From Anaerolineales bacterium UBA5195 (GTDB lineage Bacteria; Chloroflexota; Anaerolineae; Anaerolineales; Villigracilaceae): a stretch of DNA of 12,241 nucleotides. The stretch covers positions 1-12,241 of the forward strand of contig DHVZ01000015.1 in assembly GCA_002412925.1 (NCBI GenBank), written 5' to 3'. A program made the translations under genes and the position numbers. The notes under the pieces are model-generated. The model made no database searches, was not told the origin of the DNA, and saw only the letters and a program-made list of their open reading frames with translations. This document shows, one piece after another, positions 1 through 6,947 of the stretch (its first letter is position 1; every line of letters starts with the position of its first letter).

Positions 1-445
1 TGGACGATTTCACCAGAATACGCAGGAATCGGGTGGTAAAGGCGAACACGCCGCCTGGCCTTAGCAGGCGCGAGACTTCGTCAAAAACGAAATCCAAATC
101 AGGGGTGAAATGAAACACGCCGCAGGCGACCAGATGGTCGAAATCGCTGGCGGGGTAGGGCCAGGGCGTGTCAGTCAGGTTGTGCTGCTTCAAATCGGCA
201 AAAAAACCTTTTTCCCGGCAGATTTCCAGCATCGCGGGGGAAAAATCCATGCCCGAGACGCGCAAACCGGTCCGGGCAAAGGGCTGGGCCGCAAGTCCGC
301 TGCCGGTTCCGACATCCAGCAGGCTTTGGCCGGGGCGGGTGAATTCATAACACAGCCCAAATAGCAGGTCGGCGATGTGACAGTCATAGGCGCGTACCTG
401 GGCGTCGTAGTCGGCGGCGTAGGAATCGTGTAAAGTGGCGTTCAT
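1..445 (-). CDS. SAM-dependent class I methyltransferase, 3' end beyond window (partial)
   Basis: This gene starts at 445 and runs off the left edge of the window, giving 148 residues with no stop. The visible part is a Rossmann-type methyltransferase. Motif I is LLDVGTGSG (residues 42-50, Asp44), the strand-2 acidic motif is GMDFSPAMLE (65-74), and the post-IV segment is LLRPGGVFAF (127-136). It resembles the Methyltransf_11/25 type used on small molecules, quinones and lipids. The substrate cannot be read from the sequence. The ATG lies one base after the TAA of the kinase gene (447-449), so translation is almost certainly coupled. Being last in view of an operon with UbiA and isoprenoid genes suggests a tailoring role on the same product, which is inference. 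The fold call is firm; the function is open. Confidence 0.9.
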   Translation of the reverse strand, partial: MNATLHDSYAADYDAQVRAYDCHIADLLFGLCYEFTRPGQSLLDVGTGSGLAAQPFARTGLRVSGMDFSPAMLEICREKGFFADLKQHNLTDTPWPYPASDFDHLVACGVFHFTPDLDFVFDEVSRLLRPGGVFAFTTRFLRILVKSS

Positions 446-446
446 C

Positions 447-1244
447 TTATTCAAACCCGTCCTGGACAATTTCCAACAGGGCTTCACGCTCCGGCTCGAT
501 ACACTCATTCAGACGCGCTGCTGCGATGACCGGCTGCCAGCGCAGGAGTTCCACCTGCCCGCCTGGGGTCAGGGCCAGGTAACGGTTCAGGTAGGTTCGA
601 TGAAACAGGCCGGAGAACAGCCGCGCCAGGGACGAAATCTCGCGCCCGGCTGAGCGGACACCCACGCTCAGGATCAGGCTGGTGCGGGCCACATCGGCCA
701 AGGGATTTCCCAGGCTGGCGGTCATCCAGTCAATTACCACTACGCCTTGCGCGGAAACCAGGATGTTCTGGGGATGAAAATCACCATGACAGAGTTTTTG
801 TTCATCGGGCAGGTCTGCCAGCCGCGCCAGCGCCTTTTGGCGCGCCGCCTCGGTCAACTGCGGCGCCTGCTGGATACTGCGCGCCAATCCGTCGCGGTAG
901 GAATACAGGTTGGGGATGGTCTGGCGGTGGATTTGGGCGTGCAGTTCGGCCAGGGTCTGGGCATGGCGGAGGATGAGCCAGGGGCGGCGGCGCAAATCCT
1001 CCAGCATGGAGATGCCGTTGACCCGCTCGTAGAGGATGCCGCGCCGCCCGTCCACGCTGACAATTTCTCCCGCTGCCGGGGTCGGGATACCCACCTGGCA
1101 AACCAACTGCGCTACCCGTGACTCTTGCTCCACCCAATGCGGGGGACACCAAGCCTGGTACAGTTTCAGGATACGGCGGTCATCCCAGGCGTACACATCA
1201 GCGGTACGTCCCCGGGCAATCGGTTTGGAAAGGGAGATATTCAT
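447..1244 (-). CDS. APH-like phosphotransferase (aminoglycoside phosphotransferase/choline kinase fold)
   Basis: The product is 265 residues, a normal length for the APH (phosphotransferase enzyme) family, which moves the ATP gamma-phosphate to a hydroxyl of a small molecule. Visible motifs are the ATP-binding lysine in RILKLY (Lys27), the catalytic loop HGDFHPQNIL (residues 153-162, Asp155 and Asn160) and the metal-binding IDW (Asp172). The C-terminal helical part is probably the substrate lid. A GGAG Shine-Dalgarno lies 8 nt before the ATG. It starts 23 nt after the isoprenoid enzyme gene and ends one base before the methyltransferase start. Given the prenyltransferase context, the substrate may be an isoprenoid alcohol, a sugar or an amino-alcohol head group. 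Antibiotic resistance is possible, but nothing specific points to it. The family call is firm; the substrate is unknown. Confidence 0.9.
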   Translation of the reverse strand: MNISLSKPIARGRTADVYAWDDRRILKLYQAWCPPHWVEQESRVAQLVCQVGIPTPAAGEIVSVDGRRGILYERVNGISMLEDLRRRPWLILRHAQTLAELHAQIHRQTIPNLYSYRDGLARSIQQAPQLTEAARQKALARLADLPDEQKLCHGDFHPQNILVSAQGVVVIDWMTASLGNPLADVARTSLILSVGVRSAGREISSLARLFSGLFHRTYLNRYLALTPGGQVELLRWQPVIAAARLNECIEPEREALLEIVQDGFE

Positions 1245-1267
1245 GGTCGCTTCTCCAGGCAGGCGAG

Positions 1268-2302
1268 TTATTTTTGCGAAAAATGCAGTTCTTTGCGGAA
1301 GTAGTTCTCCAGGCGCAGGGCGGTAATCTCTACCAGTCGCCCCAGGAACGGATCACCGAGGCGGGCCAGGATGTTGCGGGCTTCGGCGAGCATATCCTGG
1401 CTGATACGGTAGGTTTCACGGATTTGGGCCTGGTCGGAGCGCAGGGTTTTCGCCAGCGCCTGGGGTTTGGAGGCTGCTTTGGGCAGGTCTTTGACCCCCA
1501 GCGTCACCAGCGAATAATGGCCGATGGCCAGGTCTTTATCCAGGTCAGTCCAGTCGTCAATAATCTGGATGACCGCGCCAAAAAGCAGGAAAACCTGCCA
1601 GTAATCGTCAATTTGACCCGCCCGTCCTAACTTCTCCAGACTGAGCATGAAGGGTGTGACCACATGCGCGCCTTTTGAGCCGCAATCTTGTGGGCTTTGC
1701 AGGCTGTATGGGCTGGATTTCCAACGCACATTTTTCTCTTTGATTTCGGCGATCAGGAAGATGTTGCGCATTTTGTGCAGGAGGTCCAGGTTAGTGGGTG
1801 TGACGCCAAACACCCTCAGGATGATGGACTCGTATTCGGCCACCAGCGCTTGCGAAGCCAGGATTTCAACCGGGGCAGGGGCGCTGCTATCCACGTTTTC
1901 ATCCAGGATGCCGTAACCAGCCACGCCAAAGACAGCAGAGCGCAGGATGTCATCGAAATGGTCAAGAAAGTCATCCAACCCTGATTCCGCAAACCAGATG
2001 ACCAGGAAGGCAAAAATGGGGTAGGCATCTTTGAAATATTGCTCGCGATTGGTTTTCCAGGTGGTGACATCAATGCCCATCGGCGCGCTGAAATCGCGCA
2101 AAAGCTGGCGCGCTTCATTGTCCAGCCCACGGAAGGCGGCCAGTAACTCCAGATCGATTTTGAGATGCCCCCACCAGGCGAACAGGGAAAAGGAATCGGC
2201 TAAAAAAGGAGCTAAAACTGCCGCCCAGAAGGCTTCCTTGTCACGCTGGTAGACTTTTAGAATAGCAGGGGCAAAACGAGAGAAGGCGGTCTGTGTTTTC
2301 AT
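1268..2302 (-). CDS. Class I isoprenoid biosynthesis enzyme (prenyl synthase/terpene cyclase-like)
   Basis: The product is 344 residues, mostly helical. The C-terminal half carries IIDDWTDLDKD (residues 247-257), matching the second Asp-rich motif (DDxxD) that binds Mg-diphosphate in trans-isoprenyl synthases and related cyclases. Two candidates exist for the first motif: DDFLD (110-114), and LDENVD (133-138), which resembles the LDDxVD of squalene/phytoene synthase-type enzymes. The protein is diverged and could be a chain-length synthase, a head-to-head synthase or a cyclase. The ATG at 2302 is chosen because GAAAGG lies 10 nt upstream and the start is 14 nt after the UbiA stop. The open frame continues upstream but only as an out-of-frame shadow of ubiA. 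The pairing with UbiA suggests that one makes or shapes the prenyl group that the other transfers. The fold is likely; the exact reaction is unknown. Confidence 0.75.
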   Translation of the reverse strand: MKTQTAFSRFAPAILKVYQRDKEAFWAAVLAPFLADSFSLFAWWGHLKIDLELLAAFRGLDNEARQLLRDFSAPMGIDVTTWKTNREQYFKDAYPIFAFLVIWFAESGLDDFLDHFDDILRSAVFGVAGYGILDENVDSSAPAPVEILASQALVAEYESIILRVFGVTPTNLDLLHKMRNIFLIAEIKEKNVRWKSSPYSLQSPQDCGSKGAHVVTPFMLSLEKLGRAGQIDDYWQVFLLFGAVIQIIDDWTDLDKDLAIGHYSLVTLGVKDLPKAASKPQALAKTLRSDQAQIRETYRISQDMLAEARNILARLGDPFLGRLVEITALRLENYFRKELHFSQK

Positions 2303-2316
2303 GCGGCGATAACCTT

Positions 2317-3162
2317 TCAACTGACCAATCGAATCACAATGACCGCCAAAATGGCGACCAGTGCGCTCAGGTAAATCCAGCGGATATAGATTCGGCGGTT
2401 TTCCAGTTGGGAATCCAGCAATTTCGCAGTGGCGTACAGGATGATCCCATCCATCAACAAGAGGGGCGGCAGGTAGAGCCACGCCATCCAGCCCAGCCAG
2501 AAGGGCGCGAACGTCAGCACGCAGACGAACAGGAAGAGCGCCGCGCTGATTCTTAAGGCGTTTTCACGGCCCAACAAAACCGGCAGCGAGTGTGAACCGG
2601 CCTGGCGATCGCCTTCGAGATCCATCGCGTCGGCGGCAATCTCCTCGCCCAGGTTGATAAAAAACGAGAGGAGGGCAAAGAACCAGACTGCCGGTTCAAA
2701 GAACTGCCCGACGGAAATCCCGCCAAAGAGAAAGGTCATGCCCACCGAAAAACTGACCATCAGGTTGCCCCACAAACCGGCTTTTTTGAAGCGCCAGTTG
2801 TAGAGAAAACCCACCACCCAGACCAAAATAGCCACCAGCAAAGCCGTGAAGCCGAGCAGGAAACTGGCGAGAAATCCGAGCGCGGTGACAATGATCGAGA
2901 GAAAGACAACCTCGCGCGGCGTGACCAGCCCCGCAGCGAGCGGCCGGTGCGGGGCGTTGATGCGGTCACTTTCGAGATCGAAATAGTCGTTGAGAATCAA
3001 AGCGGCGGCTGAGATGAAAAAAACGGCCAGGAAGCCGAGCAACGCTTCCGGGATGGAGGGGAATTGCCCCAAGGCCAGCAGTTGTCCCAGGATGACGCAC
3101 ACGCCCGCCGTCAGGGGCAATTCAAAACGGAAGAGACGCCACAAACCTAGAAATTTAGCCAT
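2317..3162 (-). CDS. UbiA-family membrane prenyltransferase
   Basis: The product is 281 residues from ATG 3162. It has the two UbiA Asp-rich motifs: NDYFDLESD (residues 58-66) and DAMDLEGD (178-185), each on a cytoplasm-facing helix end. There are about eight to nine hydrophobic helices, and LYNWRFKK (120-127) follows the usual central helix pair. The family transfers a polyprenyl group from its diphosphate to an aromatic or glycerol-phosphate acceptor in the membrane (menaquinone, ubiquinone, heme O, chlorophyll, archaeal-type lipids). The acceptor cannot be assigned. The frame is also open to an ATG at 3195, which would overlap the previous gene by 26 nt. I prefer 3162 because it gives the usual short UbiA N-terminus and lies 7 nt after the preceding stop, as in termination-reinitiation coupling. 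Neither start has a clear Shine-Dalgarno. Confidence 0.92.
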   Translation of the reverse strand: MAKFLGLWRLFRFELPLTAGVCVILGQLLALGQFPSIPEALLGFLAVFFISAAALILNDYFDLESDRINAPHRPLAAGLVTPREVVFLSIIVTALGFLASFLLGFTALLVAILVWVVGFLYNWRFKKAGLWGNLMVSFSVGMTFLFGGISVGQFFEPAVWFFALLSFFINLGEEIAADAMDLEGDRQAGSHSLPVLLGRENALRISAALFLFVCVLTFAPFWLGWMAWLYLPPLLLMDGIILYATAKLLDSQLENRRIYIRWIYLSALVAILAVIVIRLVS

Positions 3163-3169
3163 TTGCTGG

Positions 3170-3736
3170 TCAGTTGCCGTCAACAAAACGCACATCCGGG
3201 AAGTAGACCGTTGGGAAGGAGAAATTCATCTGGGCAAACTTCCAACCCTCGGGTTGGCGCACGACCACGGCAGTAAAACGCAGCGGCCAGACGAATTTTT
3301 CGCCGCGCCGCAGTTCATAGACGGTGTTCGTTCCGCCGCGCAGGATGTTGTGCAGCTTCTGTTCGGCACTCAGGCCGGGTTGGTCGATGTAGGCTTTGAC
3401 GTACTCCAGATACGAGGCGTAGTTCTCCTCCCCGATGATCTGGGTGACGGTGGCAGTGGCGGCGATCCAACCTACCTCGCTGCGGGAATGAATGGAAACG
3501 GAATCCAGGTCGAGACGGAAATCGCCCCAGCCTTCCCAATCGCCCTGCACCAGTTCACGGGCGGTTTCGCGGGTGAGATACCACTCATCCACACCCGGTT
3601 TGAGGCCATTCGTGCCGATCACTTCGACCTCCGAGGCGAATAACTCCATAAAAGTGTCGACCTGTGCCAGGTCGCGGCGGGTGTAGCCGTCCTGGAAGGT
3701 TTGCAGCAGCTGTTGAATTTCTTGGAGTGGGTTCAT
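3170..3736 (-). CDS. SnoaL-like / NTF2-fold protein
   Basis: The product is 188 residues from ATG 3736, chosen because AGGA lies just upstream (AGGAAAAGC-ATG). An alternative frame extension to 3817 would overlap the preceding gene. The N-terminal amphipathic helices (residues 4-33), a region rich in acidic and aromatic residues, and the ending GWKFAQMNFSFPT (164-176) fit the cone-shaped SnoaL/NTF2-like fold (SnoaL_3/DUF4440 type). These proteins are ketosteroid-isomerase-like catalysts, polyketide cyclases or ligand-binding proteins. I see no diagnostic catalytic residue set. It sits 14 nt after the methyltransferase stop and 7 nt before ubiA, so it belongs to the operon. A role in isomerising, cyclising or carrying a pathway intermediate is inference. 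The fold is moderately certain; the function is unknown. Confidence 0.75.
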   Translation of the reverse strand: MNPLQEIQQLLQTFQDGYTRRDLAQVDTFMELFASEVEVIGTNGLKPGVDEWYLTRETARELVQGDWEGWGDFRLDLDSVSIHSRSEVGWIAATATVTQIIGEENYASYLEYVKAYIDQPGLSAEQKLHNILRGGTNTVYELRRGEKFVWPLRFTAVVVRQPEGWKFAQMNFSFPTVYFPDVRFVDGN

Positions 3737-3750
3737 GCTTTTCCTATTGC

Positions 3751-4719
3751 CTATGAAAATTTTTTCTGCGCCGTCAGGACAAAGAGCGTCTTTTTCGGTT
3801 GGCGGTTCCGTCCCCATTCTATCTGGTCAAGACAAATTTGGACATCGAACGGGTCAATCTGATTTTCATGCTCATAACGGACGAGTTCCTCGTAAACGGC
3901 CTCGGCATCCTCCAATTCCTGGCAGGTTTCCACTTCGAGCAGCCCGGAGGCCTGGAAAAAGGTGCGCCACCAGCCAGGGGTATGCTGTTTAACGAAATCA
4001 TCCTTGAAGACATCCACCTGCTCGTTGGGGGGCGGCAGCTTGAAGGCATAGATGAAAGGTGGGTTGGTGAGTTGTTCGGGCGTAAATTCCGCTGAGAGCG
4101 CTTCTGAACCAAGGCACAACTGCCCGCCCGGTTTGAGATGCGTGAGCAAGCGCGGGAGGAAACCGGGGGTGGCTCCATAAAAGCTAAACGAGTTCATGCA
4201 AAAGATGGTGTCGAATTCAGCGGCGGCGTAGGGCAAAGGTTGGGTGGCGTCCATCTGGATGGCCTGGATCCGGTCGCCCAGGCCGCGCGCGGCGAATTTT
4301 TCATCGAGGAACCCGGCCGAAGTCCACAAATCGAGAGCTTTAACTTGCACCCCGTAGTGTTTGGCCATGAAAATGGAGGTTTCGCCTTTGCCACAGCCCA
4401 GGTCGAGTACCACTTGCCCCGGCTGCAAGCGCAGGGTGCGCAGCATTTTAATCGCCAGGTACAGGCCTCCACCACCGAAGAAGTCATGGTAGAGGTCGTC
4501 GCGGGAATAGGCCTGCAATTCGGGATAGGAATCTCGGTCGGGAACGGAGAAGGTGCTGAGGATGCGCTGGATTTCGTCATTTGAGCGGTTCATGATCTTA
4601 TTCCTGGAGGCGAGGCTTAGGCCTGTTTCATCGGCCCAACCGGCGGCGGTGAAGACGGCCAGGCTCAGCGCGAGCCAGACAAGGGCGGGAAACGTTTTTG
4701 GGGTTGGGGGAGGTTGCAT
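3751..4719 (-). CDS. SAM-dependent methyltransferase with N-terminal hydrophobic extension
   Basis: The product is 322 residues. The methyltransferase core has motif I VVLDLGCGKGE (residues 103-113), the strand-2 KALDLW (127-132), MDATQPLPY (156-164) and HLKPGGQLCLGSEAL (194-208). The first 42 residues are unusual: a Lys, a roughly 18-residue hydrophobic stretch (PALVWLALSLAVF, 11-23) and GWA-DE (27-31), which looks like a signal peptide or membrane anchor. The start at 4719 is supported by a near-perfect AAGGAG 6 nt upstream. A second start at 4593 (Met43, AGGA 8 nt upstream) would give a plain cytoplasmic enzyme, so both forms may be made. The gene is 32 nt after the 8-TM gene and 14 nt before the SnoaL-like gene. 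The substrate is unknown; the isoprenoid neighbours suggest a lipid-like methyl acceptor. Confidence 0.88.
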   Translation of the reverse strand: MQPPPTPKTFPALVWLALSLAVFTAAGWADETGLSLASRNKIMNRSNDEIQRILSTFSVPDRDSYPELQAYSRDDLYHDFFGGGGLYLAIKMLRTLRLQPGQVVLDLGCGKGETSIFMAKHYGVQVKALDLWTSAGFLDEKFAARGLGDRIQAIQMDATQPLPYAAAEFDTIFCMNSFSFYGATPGFLPRLLTHLKPGGQLCLGSEALSAEFTPEQLTNPPFIYAFKLPPPNEQVDVFKDDFVKQHTPGWWRTFFQASGLLEVETCQELEDAEAVYEELVRYEHENQIDPFDVQICLDQIEWGRNRQPKKTLFVLTAQKKFS

Positions 4720-4751
4720 GGGAAACTCCTTTTCGAGAGAGTGGCGTAGGC

Positions 4752-5642
4752 TCAGGCTTTACCCTGCTCAAATTCGGAGAGATTGCGAAACAGCACGGCG
4801 GTCAGCCAGACGGCGATGCTGCCAAGGATGATGAAGGAGGTAACTTTCCCGATCAGTTCGCCCGGTGTAAGCTGGATGCCGGCGCCCAGCTGCATGACAG
4901 TCTGCCCTACGACCATCGCGCCTATCAGAGCCAGCATGATGCTCAGGGTGGCAAAGAGCACGATCCCGAACGGGGCGCGTTTCCAGAGTTGGAACCCTGC
5001 CAGAAAACAGGCCACCGCGATGATCCCGACATCCAGGGTATAAGTGACGATGGTGGTATACGGTCCCAGACCGGCGGGAATTTGATCCCCAGGCAGCGCG
5101 GCAATCACGTCGCTGAGCCAGATGAAAGCCAGGCCCAGACCGACAATAAACATAAAAATTGCCATGCCACGCCGTGGCAGCCCGGAGGCAACCCGCCCGG
5201 CCAGGGTCTCGAGGTCAAAGGCTGTCAGGGCCAGGATAAAGGCGTAAAAACTGGCCGAGAAAAGCGCAATGTAAACCAGGAAGAGCTGGTTGTAGGCGAT
5301 TCCAAGCCCGAGCGAAGCGCCATAGTAGAGAAAATAGGCAAGCACACCGGTCAGCAGGAAACCTCCGCGCAGCGAGCCACGCCGGTACAACCAGATCGAA
5401 AAAATCAGCAGGGGCAGGCCAATCACGAGCGTGACAAAATCGGTGCCCCAGGAGAGTGAGGCGGTAAACAGGGTATCGTATGCATAGAGACCCTGTCCGG
5501 CGATTTCAACGGTTTCACCGTGGATAGTCGTGAACGGAAACGGGCCGCTTCCGGTGCGGTCAAACAGCCCAATCCCGCCTGTCATCAGAGTCAGGACGAC
5601 GATGAGCGGCACCAGCCAACTGAGCGAAGTTCGAATTTTCAT
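4752..5642 (-). CDS. Conserved-type 8-TM membrane protein, function unknown
   Basis: The product is 296 residues and I do not recognise a named family. Hydrophobic segments lie near residues 8-28, 68-86, 93-113, 119-140, 160-183, 200-220, 224-248 and 266-286. A 40-residue loop between the first two (residues 29-67, containing HGETVEIAGQGLYAYDT) is the only sizeable soluble part and probably faces outward. Basic residues (YRRG near 86-89, LPRRG 155-159, WKR 220-222) mark likely cytoplasmic loops. The start at 5642 is set by AAGGAG 6 nt upstream; a longer open frame to 5759 runs into the intergenic repeat and is not coding. It is the first gene after repeat module 1 and so heads the seven-gene isoprenoid operon. 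It could be a transporter or a membrane partner of UbiA, but nothing in the sequence decides this. Confidence 0.85.
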   Translation of the reverse strand: MKIRTSLSWLVPLIVVLTLMTGGIGLFDRTGSGPFPFTTIHGETVEIAGQGLYAYDTLFTASLSWGTDFVTLVIGLPLLIFSIWLYRRGSLRGGFLLTGVLAYFLYYGASLGLGIAYNQLFLVYIALFSASFYAFILALTAFDLETLAGRVASGLPRRGMAIFMFIVGLGLAFIWLSDVIAALPGDQIPAGLGPYTTIVTYTLDVGIIAVACFLAGFQLWKRAPFGIVLFATLSIMLALIGAMVVGQTVMQLGAGIQLTPGELIGKVTSFIILGSIAVWLTAVLFRNLSEFEQGKA

Positions 5643-5673
5643 CGGTTTCTCCTTATAACAAGTTTCACTGAAG

Positions 5674-5679
5674 ATCATA
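5674..5679 (-). promoter_or_regulatory. Candidate -10 element TATGAT of repeat module 1
   Basis: On the minus strand TATGAT lies 17 nt after the GAGT end of the module 1 hairpin and 31 nt before the ATG at 5642. The same hexamer type (TATNAT) sits at the same distance in the four other modules, which is why I call it. No TTGACA-like -35 is present; the hairpin arm occupies that place. It would drive the isoprenoid operon. Confidence 0.5.
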
Positions 5680-5690
5680 TCTCCGCCAAA

Positions 5691-5720
5691 TAAAAAACTC
5701 CCCCGCCGAGGGGGGAGTTT
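5691..5720 (-). terminator. Intrinsic terminator after the CPBP gene (hairpin of module 1)
   Basis: On the minus strand AAACTCCCCC pairs with GGGGGAGTTT (10 bp, 6-nt loop) and is followed by TTTATTT. It lies 48 nt after the TAG of the CPBP gene. It has the classic form of a Rho-independent terminator and is the strongest of the five module hairpins. Confidence 0.75.
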
Positions 5721-5742
5721 CAGACTGGTCAAGTGGACAGGT
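5692..5742 (-). repeat. Intergenic repeat module, copy 1 (box plus hairpin)
   Basis: On the minus strand the 19-nt box ACCTGTCCACTTGACCAGT (5742-5724) is followed by CTG and a hairpin AAACTCCCCC / GGGGGAGTTT (5720-5711 with 5704-5695). The box is identical to that of copy 2. It sits 26 nt after the CPBP stop, and TATGAT follows at the conserved distance. It separates the CPBP gene from the isoprenoid operon. Confidence 0.85.
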
Positions 5743-5767
5743 CTGTTTACCGTTTGCATAGTTAAAT

Positions 5768-6856
5768 CTATTCCATTTCTTTCCAGACTGGATCGCGCAG
5801 GAGCAGCAAGACCACGATGGCGCCGAGCAGCAGCGCAGGCAGTCCCATGCCAAAGGAGAAAAGTATATTGGTGGGCGCGACCACGAACAGAACGAAGAAA
5901 CTCAAGGCCTGGTTGTTGAGAGCATGCAAGTAAGCTGCCGTCCAGATGCCTTTTGACTTGAAAACGGCGTAGGCCAGGAAATAAGCCAGGATGATACAGT
6001 AGGCCATCATGAAGATCGAACCCACCAATGGCTGGCCGGGATAGTTGTAGCCCATCCAGATCACGGGCCAGTGCCAGATGCCCCAGATCACGCCCAGAAG
6101 AAATGTTCCACGAATGCGCCCAAGCTTATTCAATTCAGTTTGCAGGAATCCGCGCCAGCCGTATTCCTCTCCAAAGGAGATGATCAACCCGAGGAAGGGA
6201 CCAATCACCACGGTGTTCAGGGCCATCGTCAGGTACAGAGCAGCGGTTGGCATATTAGCGGCTGCCAATTGCGGGAAGGCTGTTTTTAAGTCAACGAGTG
6301 TGCCAAGTTTGAAGACATAGTTGAGCCAGGTCTGGAGAGCGAAGAAAAGCACCAGCCCAAGCCCATATCCAAACCAGAGGCGCGCTTTGCCCCCGGCCAT
6401 CCCCGCATCAACGAAGGTCTGCTTGCCGCCCTTCACGCGTAGAACGATCAGCAGGATCAGCCCCAGCAAATTTGGGATGAGCAAGACGGAAGCGAGAGTG
6501 GCTGTCAGGTCGGGCTGGATCAGGCTGACGATAGTGCTCACCAGATATAAACCGGTCAGCAGGAGATAGAAATAGACGAACCAGCGCGAGACACCGTGAT
6601 TGGTGCGGTAAAAGATCGGGCTGTTCTTGAAGAAAAACACGCCCAGCAGTATCGCGGAAAAAGCGGGCAGGAGCATCTGGAATTGCAAGAACAACCCGGC
6701 GCTGGGGTTAGCCAGTCCACCAGTCAAATAGAGTGCCAGATCCAACAGCCAGGTCAGACCAAAGGCCAGACCCAGGAACCAGCCAACCTGCGACCAATTG
6801 ACATGTGACGTGTTTGGAGTAATTTGTTCGGGATTGAAAGAATTTTGTGTGTTCAT
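5768..6856 (-). CDS. CPBP-family intramembrane metalloprotease homologue
   Basis: The product is 362 residues with many hydrophobic helices. The three CPBP (CAAX protease and bacteriocin-processing, Abi/Rce1-type) motifs are intact: EEYGWR (residues 230-235, EExxxR), WGIWH (258-262, WxxxH) and HALNN (311-315). In this family the Glu and His residues form the active site inside the membrane. Substrates vary (prenylated CAAX proteins in eukaryotes, bacteriocin or signalling peptides in bacteria) and cannot be told here. The start at 6856 has AGAGG about 5 nt upstream. It is the only gene between modules 2 and 1, so it is likely its own transcription unit. The neighbouring prenyl operon is a tempting link to CAAX-like processing, but no CAAX-ending protein is seen nearby. 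Confidence 0.92.
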   Translation of the reverse strand: MNTQNSFNPEQITPNTSHVNWSQVGWFLGLAFGLTWLLDLALYLTGGLANPSAGLFLQFQMLLPAFSAILLGVFFFKNSPIFYRTNHGVSRWFVYFYLLLTGLYLVSTIVSLIQPDLTATLASVLLIPNLLGLILLIVLRVKGGKQTFVDAGMAGGKARLWFGYGLGLVLFFALQTWLNYVFKLGTLVDLKTAFPQLAAANMPTAALYLTMALNTVVIGPFLGLIISFGEEYGWRGFLQTELNKLGRIRGTFLLGVIWGIWHWPVIWMGYNYPGQPLVGSIFMMAYCIILAYFLAYAVFKSKGIWTAAYLHALNNQALSFFVLFVVAPTNILFSFGMGLPALLLGAIVVLLLLRDPVWKEME

Positions 6857-6879
6857 GATTGCCTCTTTTCTATCTGTGA

Positions 6880-6885
6880 ATTATA
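6880..6885 (-). promoter_or_regulatory. Candidate -10 element TATAAT of repeat module 2
   Basis: A perfect TATAAT on the minus strand lies 16 nt after the GAGT of the module 2 hairpin and 23 nt before the CPBP ATG, leaving room for a short leader with AGAGG. There is no recognisable TTGACA -35. The parallel placement in the other modules supports it. Confidence 0.55.
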
Positions 6886-6898
6886 GGTCTTCATCGTT

Positions 6899-6947
6899 CC
6901 AACTCCCCCACCGAAAGGGGAGTTGGGGACTGGTCAAGTGGACAGGT
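6899..6947 (-). repeat. Intergenic repeat module, copy 2 (box plus hairpin, no T-tract)
   Basis: On the minus strand the box ACCTGTCCACTTGACCAGT (6947-6929) begins at the base right after the hydrolase TGA. The hairpin arms are CCAACTCCCC and GGGGAGTTGG (10 bp, 8-nt loop). Compared with copy 1 the outer pairs change on both arms (AA/TT to CC/GG), so pairing is kept while sequence differs. The hairpin is followed by AACG rather than T residues, so termination here should be weak or absent. Confidence 0.85.

Noticed and set aside
2303..2482. 60-residue N-terminal extension of the isoprenoid enzyme
   Set aside because: The open frame overlaps the 3' end of ubiA in another frame, has low-quality composition, and the ATG at 2302 has its own Shine-Dalgarno right after the ubiA stop.
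4698..5459. Plus-strand open frame of 253 codons
   Set aside because: It is antisense to the 8-TM gene. Its Gln/Gly/Asp/Lys-rich composition is what the complement of hydrophobic codons gives.
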